NCBI GenBank assembly: GCA_037833965.1
Contig: AP031354.1
Span: 31,474,001-31,538,000 of the forward strand
Length of the DNA stretch: 64,000 bases
Source of the DNA: Marchantia polymorpha subsp. ruderalis
Lineage: Eukaryota > Streptophyta > Marchantiopsida > Marchantiales > Marchantiaceae
Direction of reading: 5' to 3'
Shown: piece by piece, positions 13,401 to 24,955 of the stretch
Layout: each line of letters begins with the position of its first letter
Position numbering within the stretch: the first letter of the stretch is position 1
Notes under the pieces: generated by a model
The model's database searches: none
What the model was told of the DNA's origin: nothing
Seen by the model: the letters and a program-made list of their open reading frames with translations, nothing else
Program-made: the position numbers and the translations under genes

Positions 13401-14815
13401 TCGCCCTCCTCCCTTCGTACCCTCGCCCTCCTCCTCCTCCCCTCCTCCTCCTTCATAAGGCCTCGCCCTCTCGTCGTGTGTGCGCGGAACGCTCACTCTG
13501 CTTGTGCACTGCTGTCGTAGTCGCTGCTGTGCAGGGCCCAGTTTGCGCGTCGAGTCGAGTAGTAGTTGTTCTCTGTTCATCCATTCCTTCTCTATCTCTC
13601 TCTTTCTTTCTCCTCCTCGATCTCTCTCTCTCTCTCTCTCTCTCTCGCTCTCGCGCGCGCGCTCTCTCTCTTTCTCGGTCTCTTCGCTGGCGCGATAGCA
13701 TCTTGCTTCGATCTGTAATTTCTCTTGACATCTTTCTCGTTCGATACCATCATTATTATCAACCCACAACACCATCACCACCAACCATCCAGTCGTGGGC
13801 TTGGGCCGTCGTGTCGTGACGAGCTCGGTCGGTCGGGTTCGTTCGAGGTCTGTGATAAAAGTTTCTTCCGGCTCTCGAGATCGTTCGAAGGTCGCGCGAG
13901 TGAGTCTTGCTACGACTCCTGGTGGTCAGATCCGTGGGGTTTGAGTCGAGGCTTGGACAAAGAGAAGCGTAGTTGAGGCGTCGGTAGTGGAGGTTGGAGG
14001 TTATCAGAGCGTGGACGGGAGGAAGAGGACTCACTCAATAGGTTGCAAGGATATCGGGAAAGGAATAAAGGAGGAAGAGAAGACGAGATAGGAAGAGAAC
14101 GAACGAAGCCCGGTCCTGTCGTGGTCTGCTGTCGGTGGGGCTTCGAGTCTTGTTCGTTCGGTCGGTCGGTTGCTCGAAAGGCGGTAAGGAAGTGCAACAA
14201 AAGGGAGAAAGGAAAGGAAAAGTAGCGACGAGTAGACGAGGGAGATAGCGCGAGAAGGAAGTCCCGCTCCGCATCGTTTTCTTGTGCTGTCTTGAGAGAG
14301 GGAGCATCGGTTGTGATCGGTTTCTGGCTTCGGGCTTTATACCACGTGGTTGCTTCTTCGAGTTCTCTCTCAGATCCTACGTCTTTCTTGTCCTGCGACT
14401 TGGAAGCCACGGATTTCGGTTTCATCGGCGGGCACGTGTTTGCTCTCTTTCTCTCCCTCTCCCACTGCTCCAAGGGGCATATGCTCTCGCCTGCTGTCCT
14501 CCGTCCTCGTGGTGACATCTAATTCGAATCGGGTTCCTCTCGGTGTCCCACTCTTCGCGGATCTGCTCTCTCGTTGCCAGTGTGAACAGGCGCCGGTGCC
14601 CTCATCCATCTGCGTTCACAACAGACGACTCGTGAACCGGAAGAGAACGGAGCCGCACCGACCTTGTGCAGTTCGCTCCTCGTGCTCTACATCACACGAT
14701 TTCTCCATCGTCTTCCCAGTCAGTAAAAATAGACCCATTCAAGTTACCACCGGTCGCTGTGGCTAACTTACGTATTCCTTCGGGGCGATCAGGGCCAGAA
14801 GAACTGGAGACCGAA
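13400..14815 (+). promoter_or_regulatory. Probable promoter and long 5' leader of the MYB-related gene
   Basis: This CT-rich, GC-rich stretch precedes the MYB start codon. It includes a long (CT)n run with a short GC-alternating segment (about 13597-13680). Several upstream ATGs are present, for example one at about 14479. The reading frame of the MYB protein is open back to about 14666 but contains no ATG before 14816, which supports 14816 as the start. No clear TATA box was chosen. A CT-rich leader with upstream ORFs would suggest translational control, but that is inference. Confidence 0.4.
13597..13680. repeat. (CT)n microsatellite tract
   Basis: A CT-dominated run, interrupted by short TC/TTTC and GCGC segments, lies about 1.1-1.2 kb upstream of the MYB start codon. 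Read in reverse it produces the Arg/Glu-rich open frames seen on the minus strand, which are not genes. Confidence 0.85.
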
Positions 14816-16546
14816 ATGACTCGCCGTTGCTCCCACTGTGGTCATAATGGGCACAATTCTCGTACGTGTCCCGATCGTTGTCCTGATCGGGGGGTACGGT
14901 TATTTGGTGTTCGACTCACAACGAACGATGGTGCAGCGAACATGCGTAAGAGTGTCAGCATGGGCAATTTGACGCATTATGCCAACGCCAGCAACCCTCC
15001 ATCCACCCCCGAGCATTCGGAGTCCGGAGCTGGTGCTGAGGGATACGTTTCAGACGGCCTCGTGCAGACTTCCAGCAACGCTCGCGAAAGAAAGAAAGGT
15101 GGGTTTCCATGGCCCTTTTGATGTTTCAATTTCCAGCCAAGGACATTTCTCGAGAGTAGACGAAGAGCCTTCAACTTAAGACCGCCAGCATGTTTTCCCC
15201 TTCTTCTTGCATGAGAGAGTGATTCTTTGGAATCAGTTAATAGCCAGCGTGAGGTCGCCCTCATGCACGGCCCTCGTAAAGGAAGCGGGGTGGTCATGGT
15301 TGGTTGGTGCTGCTGCTTTTGAGCACTCACCTGCATCGGAAACCGAGCCCTTGCCCTAGATGAAGCGGTCCACATCCAGTGAAAGCCACATTCACGTCTT
15401 TGCCGTGCATGATCGTTTTGAAATTCTGACATGCCGTCCATGGCGGTTGAAGTCTGTTGTCCCTCTACTAACTCGTGTTCATTCCGCTCGACAGGTGTAC
15501 CGTGGACTGAAGAAGAACACCGCCTCTTTCTTCTTGGGCTCCAGAAACTTGGTAAAGGTGATTGGAGGGGCATATCCAGGAATTTTGTGCAGACTAGGAC
15601 TCCTACTCAGGTGGCCAGTCACGCTCAAAAATATTTCATCAGACAGAGTAACCTGAACAAAAGGAAGCGTCGTTCAAGCCTCTTCGACATTGTTACGGAG
15701 TCGGTGAGTCTTGGTGCACTTTCTCTACGTAGATCTTGAGTTTGGGTGCTGTCCATGGATAGCTAGCCTTTCTTGGGTCAGTTGTTTTCGCTCGTGAGAA
15801 ATATATTATCTAGAGGTGAGCACTCGTCGATGCTGGCTTTCTTACATGGCGTGCGCTTCTCTTTATGTCCGCAGGGTCCGAGGCCGATGGTCGAAGAGCC
15901 CCTCTCAAAGAGCCCTGACATGTCTGCTCCCCTCCACCAACTCAGCTTGAGCTCCGGAGGATTGTTCAACCACGGTGCGTTCTTCGAACAACAGGGAATG
16001 CCGCAACTGAACAGAGGGCCAGACATGTTTCCTCCGATGGCTCCCATGTCGGGAGTGTCGATGAGAAGTTATCCGATTGGAGCCCATCTCCAACAAGCTA
16101 TTCCTCTGCCAGTGATGTCTCTGGGAACGGCCGAGCAGACAGGTGAGTCGACTGTCAGCTACGCCGGCGAATCCGTAACGGTACTACCGAGACCTGTGGC
16201 AATTTCTGCGGCCAGTGCTTCAGGTCCCGGCAGTGCAGCGTTGGCGGGTCAGTTAGGAATCGGAGGACCAAGTATGTACCCATACCACATATGGCCAGGT
16301 ATTGCACCTGGGAGCTACAGCAAGCCCATGTCCTCGTCGCCGTCATCGAGTTCGAAGGTGGTGAAGCCAACTGCGTGTCCGGCCAAGATCGATGAAGGAT
16401 CCGAGATGGCGAAACTCACTCTCGGACCTTCACCGTCAGCGGAGCCGTCGAACCTCACTTTGAAGTTCTCGGGCCACAGCGCGTTCGTCTCCAAGACCTC
16501 ATTCAACAGCAACAATCTCGGTCCGAGCACTATTAGTGTGGTGTAG
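14816..16546 (+). CDS. KUA1/MYBS3-like: MYB-related transcription factor, zinc knuckle + SHAQKYF class
   Basis: Exons are 14816-15098, 15495-15703 and 15875-16546. The introns have GT-AG ends (AAG|GTGGGT...CAG; TCG|GTGAGT...CAG) and the product is 387 residues. Order of parts: a zinc knuckle CX2CX4HX4C (C5, C8, H13, C18); an R/KLFGV-type repression motif (RLFGV, residues 28-32); and a single MYB repeat at about 95-145 with W98, W118 and SHAQKYF at 136-142. A basic [11 protein letters not shown] segment follows, then a Ser/Pro/Gly-rich tail with Leu-rich patches ([19 protein letters not shown]). This order is characteristic of the plant R1-type KUA1/MYBS3 group, nuclear proteins that bind I-box/TATCC-type elements and often repress transcription in light, sugar or growth responses; those roles are family knowledge. 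Odd point: a 12-bp tandem duplication inserts a second CPDR directly after C18. The start at 14816 is the first in-frame ATG. Confidence 0.93.
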
Positions 16547-17500
16547 AACAGTGGAGCCCATTTGGCACCGCAGTGTGGTAGTTGACAGGGATTCGTTGAC
16601 ACAAGGTTTCGGTTTGCTGTAGACTAATTTTTTATGTACATAGTTACGACGATTCATTCTGCCAGAGGCCTGCCTGGTACGTTCCCCAGGTTGTAAACTA
16701 CACAGAAAGAGAGAATTCGACGTCCCTGGAATTGGAATCTAGTGGGGCCTGCAGGGACAACGCATATCAGGAGTTTCATGCAGTTCATTTTGACTCTTTG
16801 TTAAGCAATGGTTGTGTGATGAAGGTGGCCATGAAATGAAGCCTTTTTCATATATGGCGAGAAGTGGCGAGTCTTATTTGTGCAAGGCTCTGCTGAACTC
16901 GTCTATTCATGACATTGCGGGCTCACAATCTCTCAAGAAGGTGAGAGTGGTGAGCTCCATGTGTGCAAGGTTGAGAAGGTTAGTAAAGTGCTTTGTTTCA
17001 CCGACACTGGCAGTTGCATCCGAAGCTCTTAATTTGCAAAAAGCTTTAGCGCTGTGTCCACGTGCAAGCAAAGTAGGACATGATTCGGACTCTCGGTGTC
17101 GAGTTCATGGAAGTAAAATACTCTCCATATGGTTGAATCTCCGTCCGTCGCTCACTAGGCCAGCTTTCTGTCGGAAGGAGCTTGCGGGGTGTTTCAGAAA
17201 TGAGGCGTTACAGGACCCGGTTGAGACATTCGAGTAGTATAGAGATAGATGGCCTTAGTCAGGTCGAGGTCAGGGCCCGTGATTTTTTATCTCGGATGTG
17301 CTGCGGGAGATCAAGTTTTTCAACTCTCGTTTGTGGATTGGAGTCACTATGTAGCCCTTTTGGATATTGTAAGCTGTGTCCGCACGTCCGACCTGACTGA
17401 GTTCCTATTTTCAAGCTTTCGAAAGAAAGAGTAGGGTCGTCATATGGAGGCATGGGTGATTGGTGAAATACCAAGAATGTACAGATTTTGGGGTCACGGC
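16547..17500 (+). other. Probable 3' UTR and 3' flank of the MYB gene
   Basis: No second gene is recognised. Open frames at 16812-17237 and 17182-17474 have no domain signature. The polyadenylation site could not be fixed: no canonical AATAAA is obvious just after the stop. Confidence 0.4.
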
Positions 17501-20500
17501 CCCTTTTTCTAGAGCAAGCAATTGTAGAAGATAAACCTGGAATATGAGAATCATCACCCTTATCATCATATCGACCTGTACCCAGTTTCCGCCACCTTCA
17601 CCGGTTGCTGTCTATCTATCTGTCTGTCTGTCGATTCATTTTCTCTTCTTTGCCCTCTCATCTGCTCCACTGTCACCTTCCTCCTCCTCTCACTTGATTG
17701 ATGGTCCAGCACACACAATGCTCCCTGCCTGCCTTTCTCCAGCCTGCGTTCTCTTCTCACTCACTACCACAGTCCACAACCCATCCCGTCCCTCCCTCCT
17801 CTTTCCAAATTTTCCAACGGCGCGACTCAACTCAACTCAACTCGCGCAGGTCGTCGCACCCTTCTGTTCGAGTCTGTCGGTTTGACCTTCTGGGACACTA
17901 GCGTGGTCGTCCAGTCTGTCTGTCCAGGTGGGGAGAGAGAGAGAGAGAGAGAGAGAGTCTCGAAGCATATCGTCGCCCTTTTGTCATAACTGCAGGCAGC
18001 CATGCATCCGAGGATTGTACAAGTGAAAGTGTCAAATTCGCTCTCGCACGTCAAGTGGGCGAGTCGAGACATGGGGAAAAGCCCAGCAGTACTGGGCTGT
18101 CACCGCACGCTGTACGCCTTCCCAAGCGCCTGACCATGATCTCTTGTCGGTCAAAGAACGCGTGGAATGAGTGAGATCCTCGTTTGACCGTATGCTTCCT
18201 CCGTCCTCTACTACTACACACACGCGGGAAAGGACTGCCGTCGTAGAGCGAGGCGTTACCCAGCACACAGCATCGTGATCGCCCACCCCCTACCCCCGAG
18301 GGCCGACGGTGTCCGCTATGATCATTGCAGGGGGAGAGGATTAAAAGGTCGGTAAGGCTTCGAATGCAGATCGGAGACCTTCCCTTCTGCAGAAAATGGG
18401 AAATGATCGTTTCTTCAGCTGCTCGAGAAGTACATACAAATGTACCCGAAACCGAAGCTTGGCGCTGCTCTCTTGGCAGGACGTGGATCCTCCGCCCACC
18501 ATGTTCGATCGGTCCGGATCTGATTATGTACAGCTCTTAATGAGCTGCCGGTTGATCCTGTGTACCATCGCCACAATGCTCCCACTACTCCTCCTCGTAC
18601 TCTGTACATCTATCCTGAAACTGTCGGCCCTCGCCCCTCCCTCCCTCCCTCCCTCCTAACCCCATCCCATGCCATCCCAATGTAGATAAGGTCCCGGCGG
18701 CCTCATGAGCGCCACTGCAGGCCATCATTCCACGACGCGAAGGTGTTCATGGCGAATGCTCGGATCGGTGGCCTCGCTGAATTGACGTCGCTTTATCTCC
18801 TGCAATTAAGGATCAGGTCACAGGTCAAAACGCCCAAGAACTCTGTTCCCGCCCGACTGATGATGATGATGGAGAAGAAGAAGTCCCATGGCCTCGTCCG
18901 TTCGTGGACTCGTAGAGATTGCACCCACGGAATCAGAACCGTCGTCCTCGTTCTTGATCCAGACGAGAGAGAATGTGTGCCCGCCCGGCCGCCATAGCCC
19001 CAAAGGTCGCCGCCATCTGGATAATTCTCGAGTGTGGCCGAGTCCCCCACCGAGACGGAGAATTTCACTTGCAGCCATCTCAGTCTTCCCTTCCCTTGCC
19101 TTCACGACGACGGCGACGACAACGACGACCTTTCTTCAGTCCCTTTCGTCACATCTGATGCACCATATTCCAGCTTCGCTTGAGGACGCCGCCGTCTTCG
19201 TGGGCACACAAACCTTCTTCGCTCCCGTCTCGCCCACCGACAGAGAGACCTTGACGAAGTGATGTGATGTGTGAGCTCGGATGACGAATCTGCATCCGAT
19301 ATCTTCTTATCTTCCAAGAGCCGTGTCTGACATTCTGGGCACATGGAGTGCGATACCTTACTCACTTCACTTCCTGCTCCCTCTTTGACAATTTCTCAGT
19401 CAGTCTCAGAGTCTCAACTGCCCGACCCCCATGATTGATACAGATGGAGCTTCCCGCTGAGCTTCCCCCCTCACCCTGTGCTCGTTGAAACTCGAATCAT
19501 GAGTCAGTAAGTGGTCCCCCTCGACCCATGCATGAGCATGGATGAGCTTTTGGAGCCGTTAGTAGTGGAGATTGCTTCTTCTTCTTTCTCGAGCCAATTC
19601 GATGAGGGAGAGCATCCTGGTCTTGCTCGGCGGCTGGGGAATTGTAAGCGCTGGGCATCATTGAGTGCTGACAGTCAGTTTGAATGTCTCCTGTAAGCAG
19701 CGTGAGCAGATAAGGTGTTTATTTTGGGCTCTTTTTGAGCACCTTCACAAGCTCGCTGTGCCTCGGGCCTAAGCGGAATCTGAGCTGATGATGCGAGCCG
19801 AGGATGAATTTTGGAGGATGAATTTGTCTCGGTGAGCAAGTCATGCATTCATTCATTCGTTCGACCAACGAAGGTCGGAGATGGAACTCAACGCCACCTC
19901 CACCGTCAGAGGGAAAGCCAGAGGAGACAGAGAGACGGAGGGCTGAACCTCTCCTGCCCAACTGAGCACCACCGCCAGAAATCATATCTAAGAGTGAGCT
20001 GATCGACTCCGAAGCAATCAGGCCGGCAAGAAATAGAGTACCTCTGACCAGATGTCGATTATTGCACGTGATGAGAACGAAGAGGTTACACGAATTGTTG
20101 TCCTCGAGAAAAATGTTATGGGATCGAGAAGGATTTGCACTTTACTTTGGGACTCTGTTCTGTCGCCGAGGCAGGGACTTTTCCTTTTTGCCTGATTGAT
20201 TGATTGATTGATTGATCCATTAAGAACAACAGTTTCAAAAGACATGTCACAAATTTCACTCTCCATTCAGCACACGGACCTTCCTTCACTTCAATGAATG
20301 GTTCTTTTGGCCTCAGAGGATCTTACAGGATCTTACAGGATCTAATAGCCATGAAGCGCACTCGTTTCATTTTCCCCTTTTGCTCCCAATACAATAATGA
20401 GATGCCAAAAATACATGTACAAGAACCTGCCATCAAACTAAAACGAGCAGGCTCCCCAATATCATTCATTATCTCGTACAGGTGACATCGGGGACGCTTC

Positions 20501-21200
20501 TCCTGCTGTGTTTGGGGCTCCCACTCCCCGACCTTTCACCAAGGTCAGGTAGCAAGGCTGGGTTCCATGTGCAGGCACAGCTTAAGCTAAATCAGTAAAT
20601 GGAGCCGAATCATTCAACATCCAGTTCTGGAGCAACACAGTTTTCTGACCCTGTAGAATAATTATTACTCTGTTTGTGGTCTGTCTGGATGGAAATCATG
20701 TTCCTATGCGATTCCCTTCAGATCTGAGAACTGTCCATTAAACAATGAGCGAGTGAGTGACTCAACGGAGAATTAGAGGTCAACGAAAGGAGAGAATGGA
20801 ACGAGCCCCTCCGCGAGACGAGGAAGAGAGAGTGGGAGTGGGGAGGGAAACCTCGAAGAAGAAGGGCATCCTGGTTCATCAAGGGGCATCAGTCACCGTC
20901 ACATGTATGAATTGAATGAGCGACAACTTGTCCCCATTCCCAGCTCTCTCTCTCTCTGACTTCTCTGCCTCTCTGGAGTTCCAACAGCTCTTCTTCCCTG
21001 GCAAGCTGCTGCTGCTCTTGCTGCTGCACCTTCCTTCGCTCTCGCCCTCCTCCCCTCTCGGCCAGCATTCCGATTTCTCCGATTGCTCGTGGACAGTAAA
21101 TTATGGAGATAGGCCCCAAATTGCATCACTCATGCTTACGTGGTTGAACTGCCCCTTCCACTCCCCCAGTCTCCGAAACTTATGTCTTTGTGTTTGGGGG
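17501..21200. other. GC-richer intergenic DNA, no gene recognised
   Basis: Short overlapping frames are present on both strands. The longest ATG-initiated one (18888-19262, plus, 124 codons) is Ser/Thr/Arg-rich, contains a Thr run and has no identifiable domain. Simple repeats include (GA)n at 17935-17957, CCCT/CCTC units near 18633-18656, (TGAT)n near 20195-20218 and a triple 'aggatcttac' unit near 20317-20340. A conserved upstream or non-coding transcript cannot be excluded. Confidence 0.5.
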
Positions 21201-21611
21201 TAGAGTTGGAGGCACAACAAAATTTCTCGGGGCATGCCCATGCCCCCTTTCAAGATCAAAAGGCATGCCCCCAAGCATGCCCGTATAATAATACGTACAT
21301 TCTACCGTATCATAAATATACTTCTATGTAAATAAAATACTAAGTAGGATGTTTGAAAGTTTTTAAATCCCAGAAAAGACTAGAGCATAATTTCCAAGTG
21401 AAAAAAGTTTTATTTCCTCACTTATCCCACAGTCTATTTCTCTAAAATATACGTCTGTAGCTCTAAAGTATATGTATGAAAAAATATACGTAATGACTGT
21501 ATGTATAAATGTTTTATACATACAGGCATGCCTCGTATAGAAAATTCGAATTAGGCATGCCCCCGTGCCCTCGCCCCGGGCATACCATTTGAGGTTGTGC
21601 CTCCAACTCTA
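21201..21611. mobile_element. MITE-like element with 18-bp perfect terminal inverted repeats
   Basis: The left end (21201-21218) reads TAGAGTTGGAGGCACAAC and the right end (21594-21611) is its exact reverse complement. Weaker similarity continues inward through GGCATGCC-type motifs. The outermost TA on each side can be read as the TA target duplication of a Tc1/mariner (Stowaway-type) element, leaving GAGTTGGAGG... termini of 16 bp. The 0.4-kb interior has no coding capacity, so the element would be non-autonomous. The interior is rich in GGCATGCC and GCATGCCC repeats. Superfamily assignment is inference from the TA and the size. Confidence 0.75.
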
Positions 21612-24600
21612 GTTGAGGGGATGACCCTCCGCTTCCTCGCAGGGTTCAATGTTTGTTTTATTAGGTCTTGACTTATTTGCTAGTAATGTGGATCATTCAG
21701 AATGCGAGTGTTGTGGGCCTTGGAAACCTCATTAAGCAAGTTTAGGGTTGTAGTAGTTGTAAGTAGAGCTTGGTTTAATCCATGAGCTCTTCATCTCTTC
21801 CAGCTGTTAGGGATACTTATGACACCCAAAATGTGATGCACGTTGGATTCGAAGTTTTGTTCTCCCTTTACCTAAACGCTGTATTGGCCGAGGATTATTG
21901 CATATAGAAAATAGTTCACATGTGCTCTTATGCATTTTCTCTATCGCTGTAAGGTCTTTGATAAGTGTCTTCTGGGATATCATCTGCTTGGAGATCTTTG
22001 AATGTGTGATAACAGATTTGACGGGGACAAAAACACACACGCACATATGAAATAATAGTTGCATACTGTAGTTATATATAATTTTTTCTTGATATTTTCA
22101 TAGGAATAAAAATTATCTAGAATTCATATATTTAACATCTTTTGATAATTTGCACTGTATATATCTATGTCATTATAATACATTGTTTAGCAAATTATTT
22201 TAATCGCAATATGTGACTAATAAGTTCGTCATTGGTAGATTAACCTGCACCTATAACATCAGATGCTAAGTGGTCACTTTCATCAACTTTTGCTATCTTT
22301 TTTACTTTTGATTGCAGTAAGACATCTCCTTGAGATATGTGCAATAGATGTTGATAAAGAACTTCTTTTTATTTCAAGACACACCTTACATAAATGAGAT
22401 TATACATCATCTTTCATGTTTTTCTTCCTGATCCACCGACTGAGCTGAGCGAGAGATCTACAATATATTTTGATAATATAGATAACTTTGATATGCTCTA
22501 CAATCACGATGAAGGTATCAGTTAGGTTTTAATCAGAAGGTCTCATTATAATCTCAATAAGGAAATCCCTAAAAGTCTCGTACCACAAGGGCCAATTCAA
22601 GTACTTGCTCAAGTAAGGATAAAAGCTCTTGGATGTTAGCCGGATCATGCATTAGTACTTTCTGATTGATGTACACTACTTTGTTCACATTCATGAAGTT
22701 ATGACTAAGCTTGATGTGTCTATTTGCATATTCATTGCCTATGTGCCAATTTGATACTATATTAAATGCACCGAATGTTTATATGATGTGATATCTATTT
22801 AAAAAATGAAAAGATAAGTACATTAAATGCCATTTAACACGCGATGTTAGAACTTACATACCAAAGTGGATTATTTCTTAGAAAAGTGATTTGATACATT
22901 TTGCACTTAATATATTAGGTAAAAAGTGATATATAATTTGAGTTATAAACTATAATTGCGGATGTGAATATTGACTCTAAATTTGATAAAAAAAATTTAT
23001 AATTCATAATTCTTCTTACTCAATAACTCGTTAGTTTTGTAACAATCAAAATTTCCAAAGACACTAATATGTGAAGTAATAATCTCTTTGAGTCTCTAGG
23101 TTTGAAGTAAACTGAAGCTTTATATGTTGGTTTGAGAGTTGTTATGTAGCTGTGCAAACATGTGTATTAGATTTAATAATGTACCATCAACATTGCTTTG
23201 CATCAAGAATGAATCAATCTTTTAAATGAAAGGTAATTTTTGAGCTTTATTTTAAAAATCTTTTTTCTCTATCTAGCTTAGAAAGACAGTATCATTCAGC
23301 CAGTTGATTATAAACAAATCTTATAATTAATTGCTACAAATAATTTTTTTGTTTTATGATAAATATTGTTTTTATAAAACACAACAAGATCTCATGTTCT
23401 TCATTTTTCAATCATTTGTACACAAAATTTCAGTCATTTATTCATGATCGCGCGTCAAACTCATTATACTTTTCAATAATTTTTGTTCAAATTTCTCCAT
23501 TACATGTTTCACCATTCAAATATTTCCAGTGAGAAAAAAAATTTAGTGCAAATGTTTGTAATATGAGTGCAACTTTGGTCTAAAAATAAATTAAGCTGAC
23601 ACATAACATTCAAATATATTCATCAATTAAATTTATAAATTGAAACACAATTATATGTACAGATTTGTTCTTTTCAAACATTAATTTTAAATCTAGTATA
23701 TATACATAATTTTATTTTCATCTTCACAATTCTTAAAGAACACCAATAATGTCAATAGCTAAAATGTTGAACTCATTTTGAGTTCATGTTCTGTGCTTTT
23801 CAAACATTTCATTGTATTTTAATATCTGTTTCAAAAAAAAATTCAAGAAAATCATTGATTTGAAATTTTCAAATCATAAATATTTTTTTTAATTCATTTC
23901 AATAAATAATATTTCAACATAAAGTTCTATATCAAATCAAAAAATTATTAAATTCTATGTAAGTATATATAGTTTTACAAATAAGTGAGATAAGATCAAT
24001 GTGTTGAACAAAAAAATTAAATAGATGAATTTTCAAATCAAATGAGATTTCTTGCCAATTTGTTGAAAAATGAAAAGTATATAGTTTTTTCCCAAAAACC
24101 AGCAGTGATATGTTTAAATCCAAATATTAATGATCACCAAAATATGCAATTTTAGAATTAAAATTTTTGAGATAAATTAACATATAAAACTTTATGTATC
24201 AATTTATATAGTAAATATAAATGAAAATGTTTTGAAATATTTTATTAAATTTTATTCTTGTTTCATAATTACTTTATAGATAAAAGGTGTCATTGCTATA
24301 TCACTGAATTAGAAAAAAAACTTTTTATAATTTCTAATCATATTAGCTGTGTAAATAAACATTTATTCATCCTATGAGTATTTCATTATTTACTTCGATT
24401 AGACAAGATCTAAGCAATGTGAGACTACATCAATTTGATTTATTTTTTGAATGAATATTTGTTACAAATCTTATCTTCAAGTTTATTCAACTTTTGAAAA
24501 TTTTGATGCATCAACCAACCATAGCACTTTTGATTTTCTACCTTCTTATTCTTTAAAGAATATGTCAAGTTATAATAAACATTGATAACACTATCTTCAA

Positions 24601-24656
24601 CAGTCAAATTGAAAACAATTTTGCAACTCTCAAATTGTATCACTAAATTTCTTTTA
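21612..24656. other. AT-rich intergenic DNA, no gene seen
   Basis: AT-rich sequence with stops throughout. The open frames at 21807-22064, 23932-24123 and 24440-24643 are short, low-complexity and without recognisable motifs. Confidence 0.65.
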
Positions 24657-24955
24657 CAACCGTCTTATAACTCCGAGAAAATATTTCACGTGATAATACA
24701 ATTTAACATAATACGATAAACACAATTGACGCGTGGTCTTGCGTTTACATATGATGGCATGTGTTTAATCGAGGAGTGATAGATTCTTCTAAGAATTCTT
24801 AATGCAACCCTCTTATAACTCTAAGAAAATATTTCACGTGATAATATAATCTAATATAATACGATAAACACAATTGACGTGTGATCTCGCGTTTACATAT
24901 GATGGCATGTGTTTAATTAAAGAGTGATACATTCTTCTAAGGATTCATAATGCAA
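24657..24955. repeat. 148-bp tandem duplication, two diverged copies
   Basis: Copy 1 runs from about 24657 to 24804 and copy 2 from about 24805 to 24955. Both begin with 'caacc.tcttataactc', share 'aaaatatttcacgtgataat' and end 'aatgcaa'. Most differences are C/T or G/A transitions, several at CpG sites, as expected for methylated decaying repeat DNA. Each copy carries a CACGTG palindrome, probably by chance. Confidence 0.85.

Noticed and set aside
13287-13784. 165-codon Arg/Glu-rich minus-strand open frame
   Set aside because: It is the reverse reading of a CT microsatellite upstream of the MYB gene; composition alone explains it.
13196-13819. 207-codon plus-strand open frame upstream of the MYB gene
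   Set aside because: Ser/Leu/Pro low-complexity translation of the same CT tract, with no domain. It may be transcribed leader but is not a credible protein.
14977-15573. 198-codon minus-strand frame across MYB exons 1-2
   Set aside because: Antisense shadow of the MYB coding exons, crossing an intron.
18888-19262. 124-codon ATG-initiated frame
   Set aside because: Ser/Thr/Arg-rich with a Thr run and no recognisable domain; a minus frame overlaps it. Not enough to call a gene.
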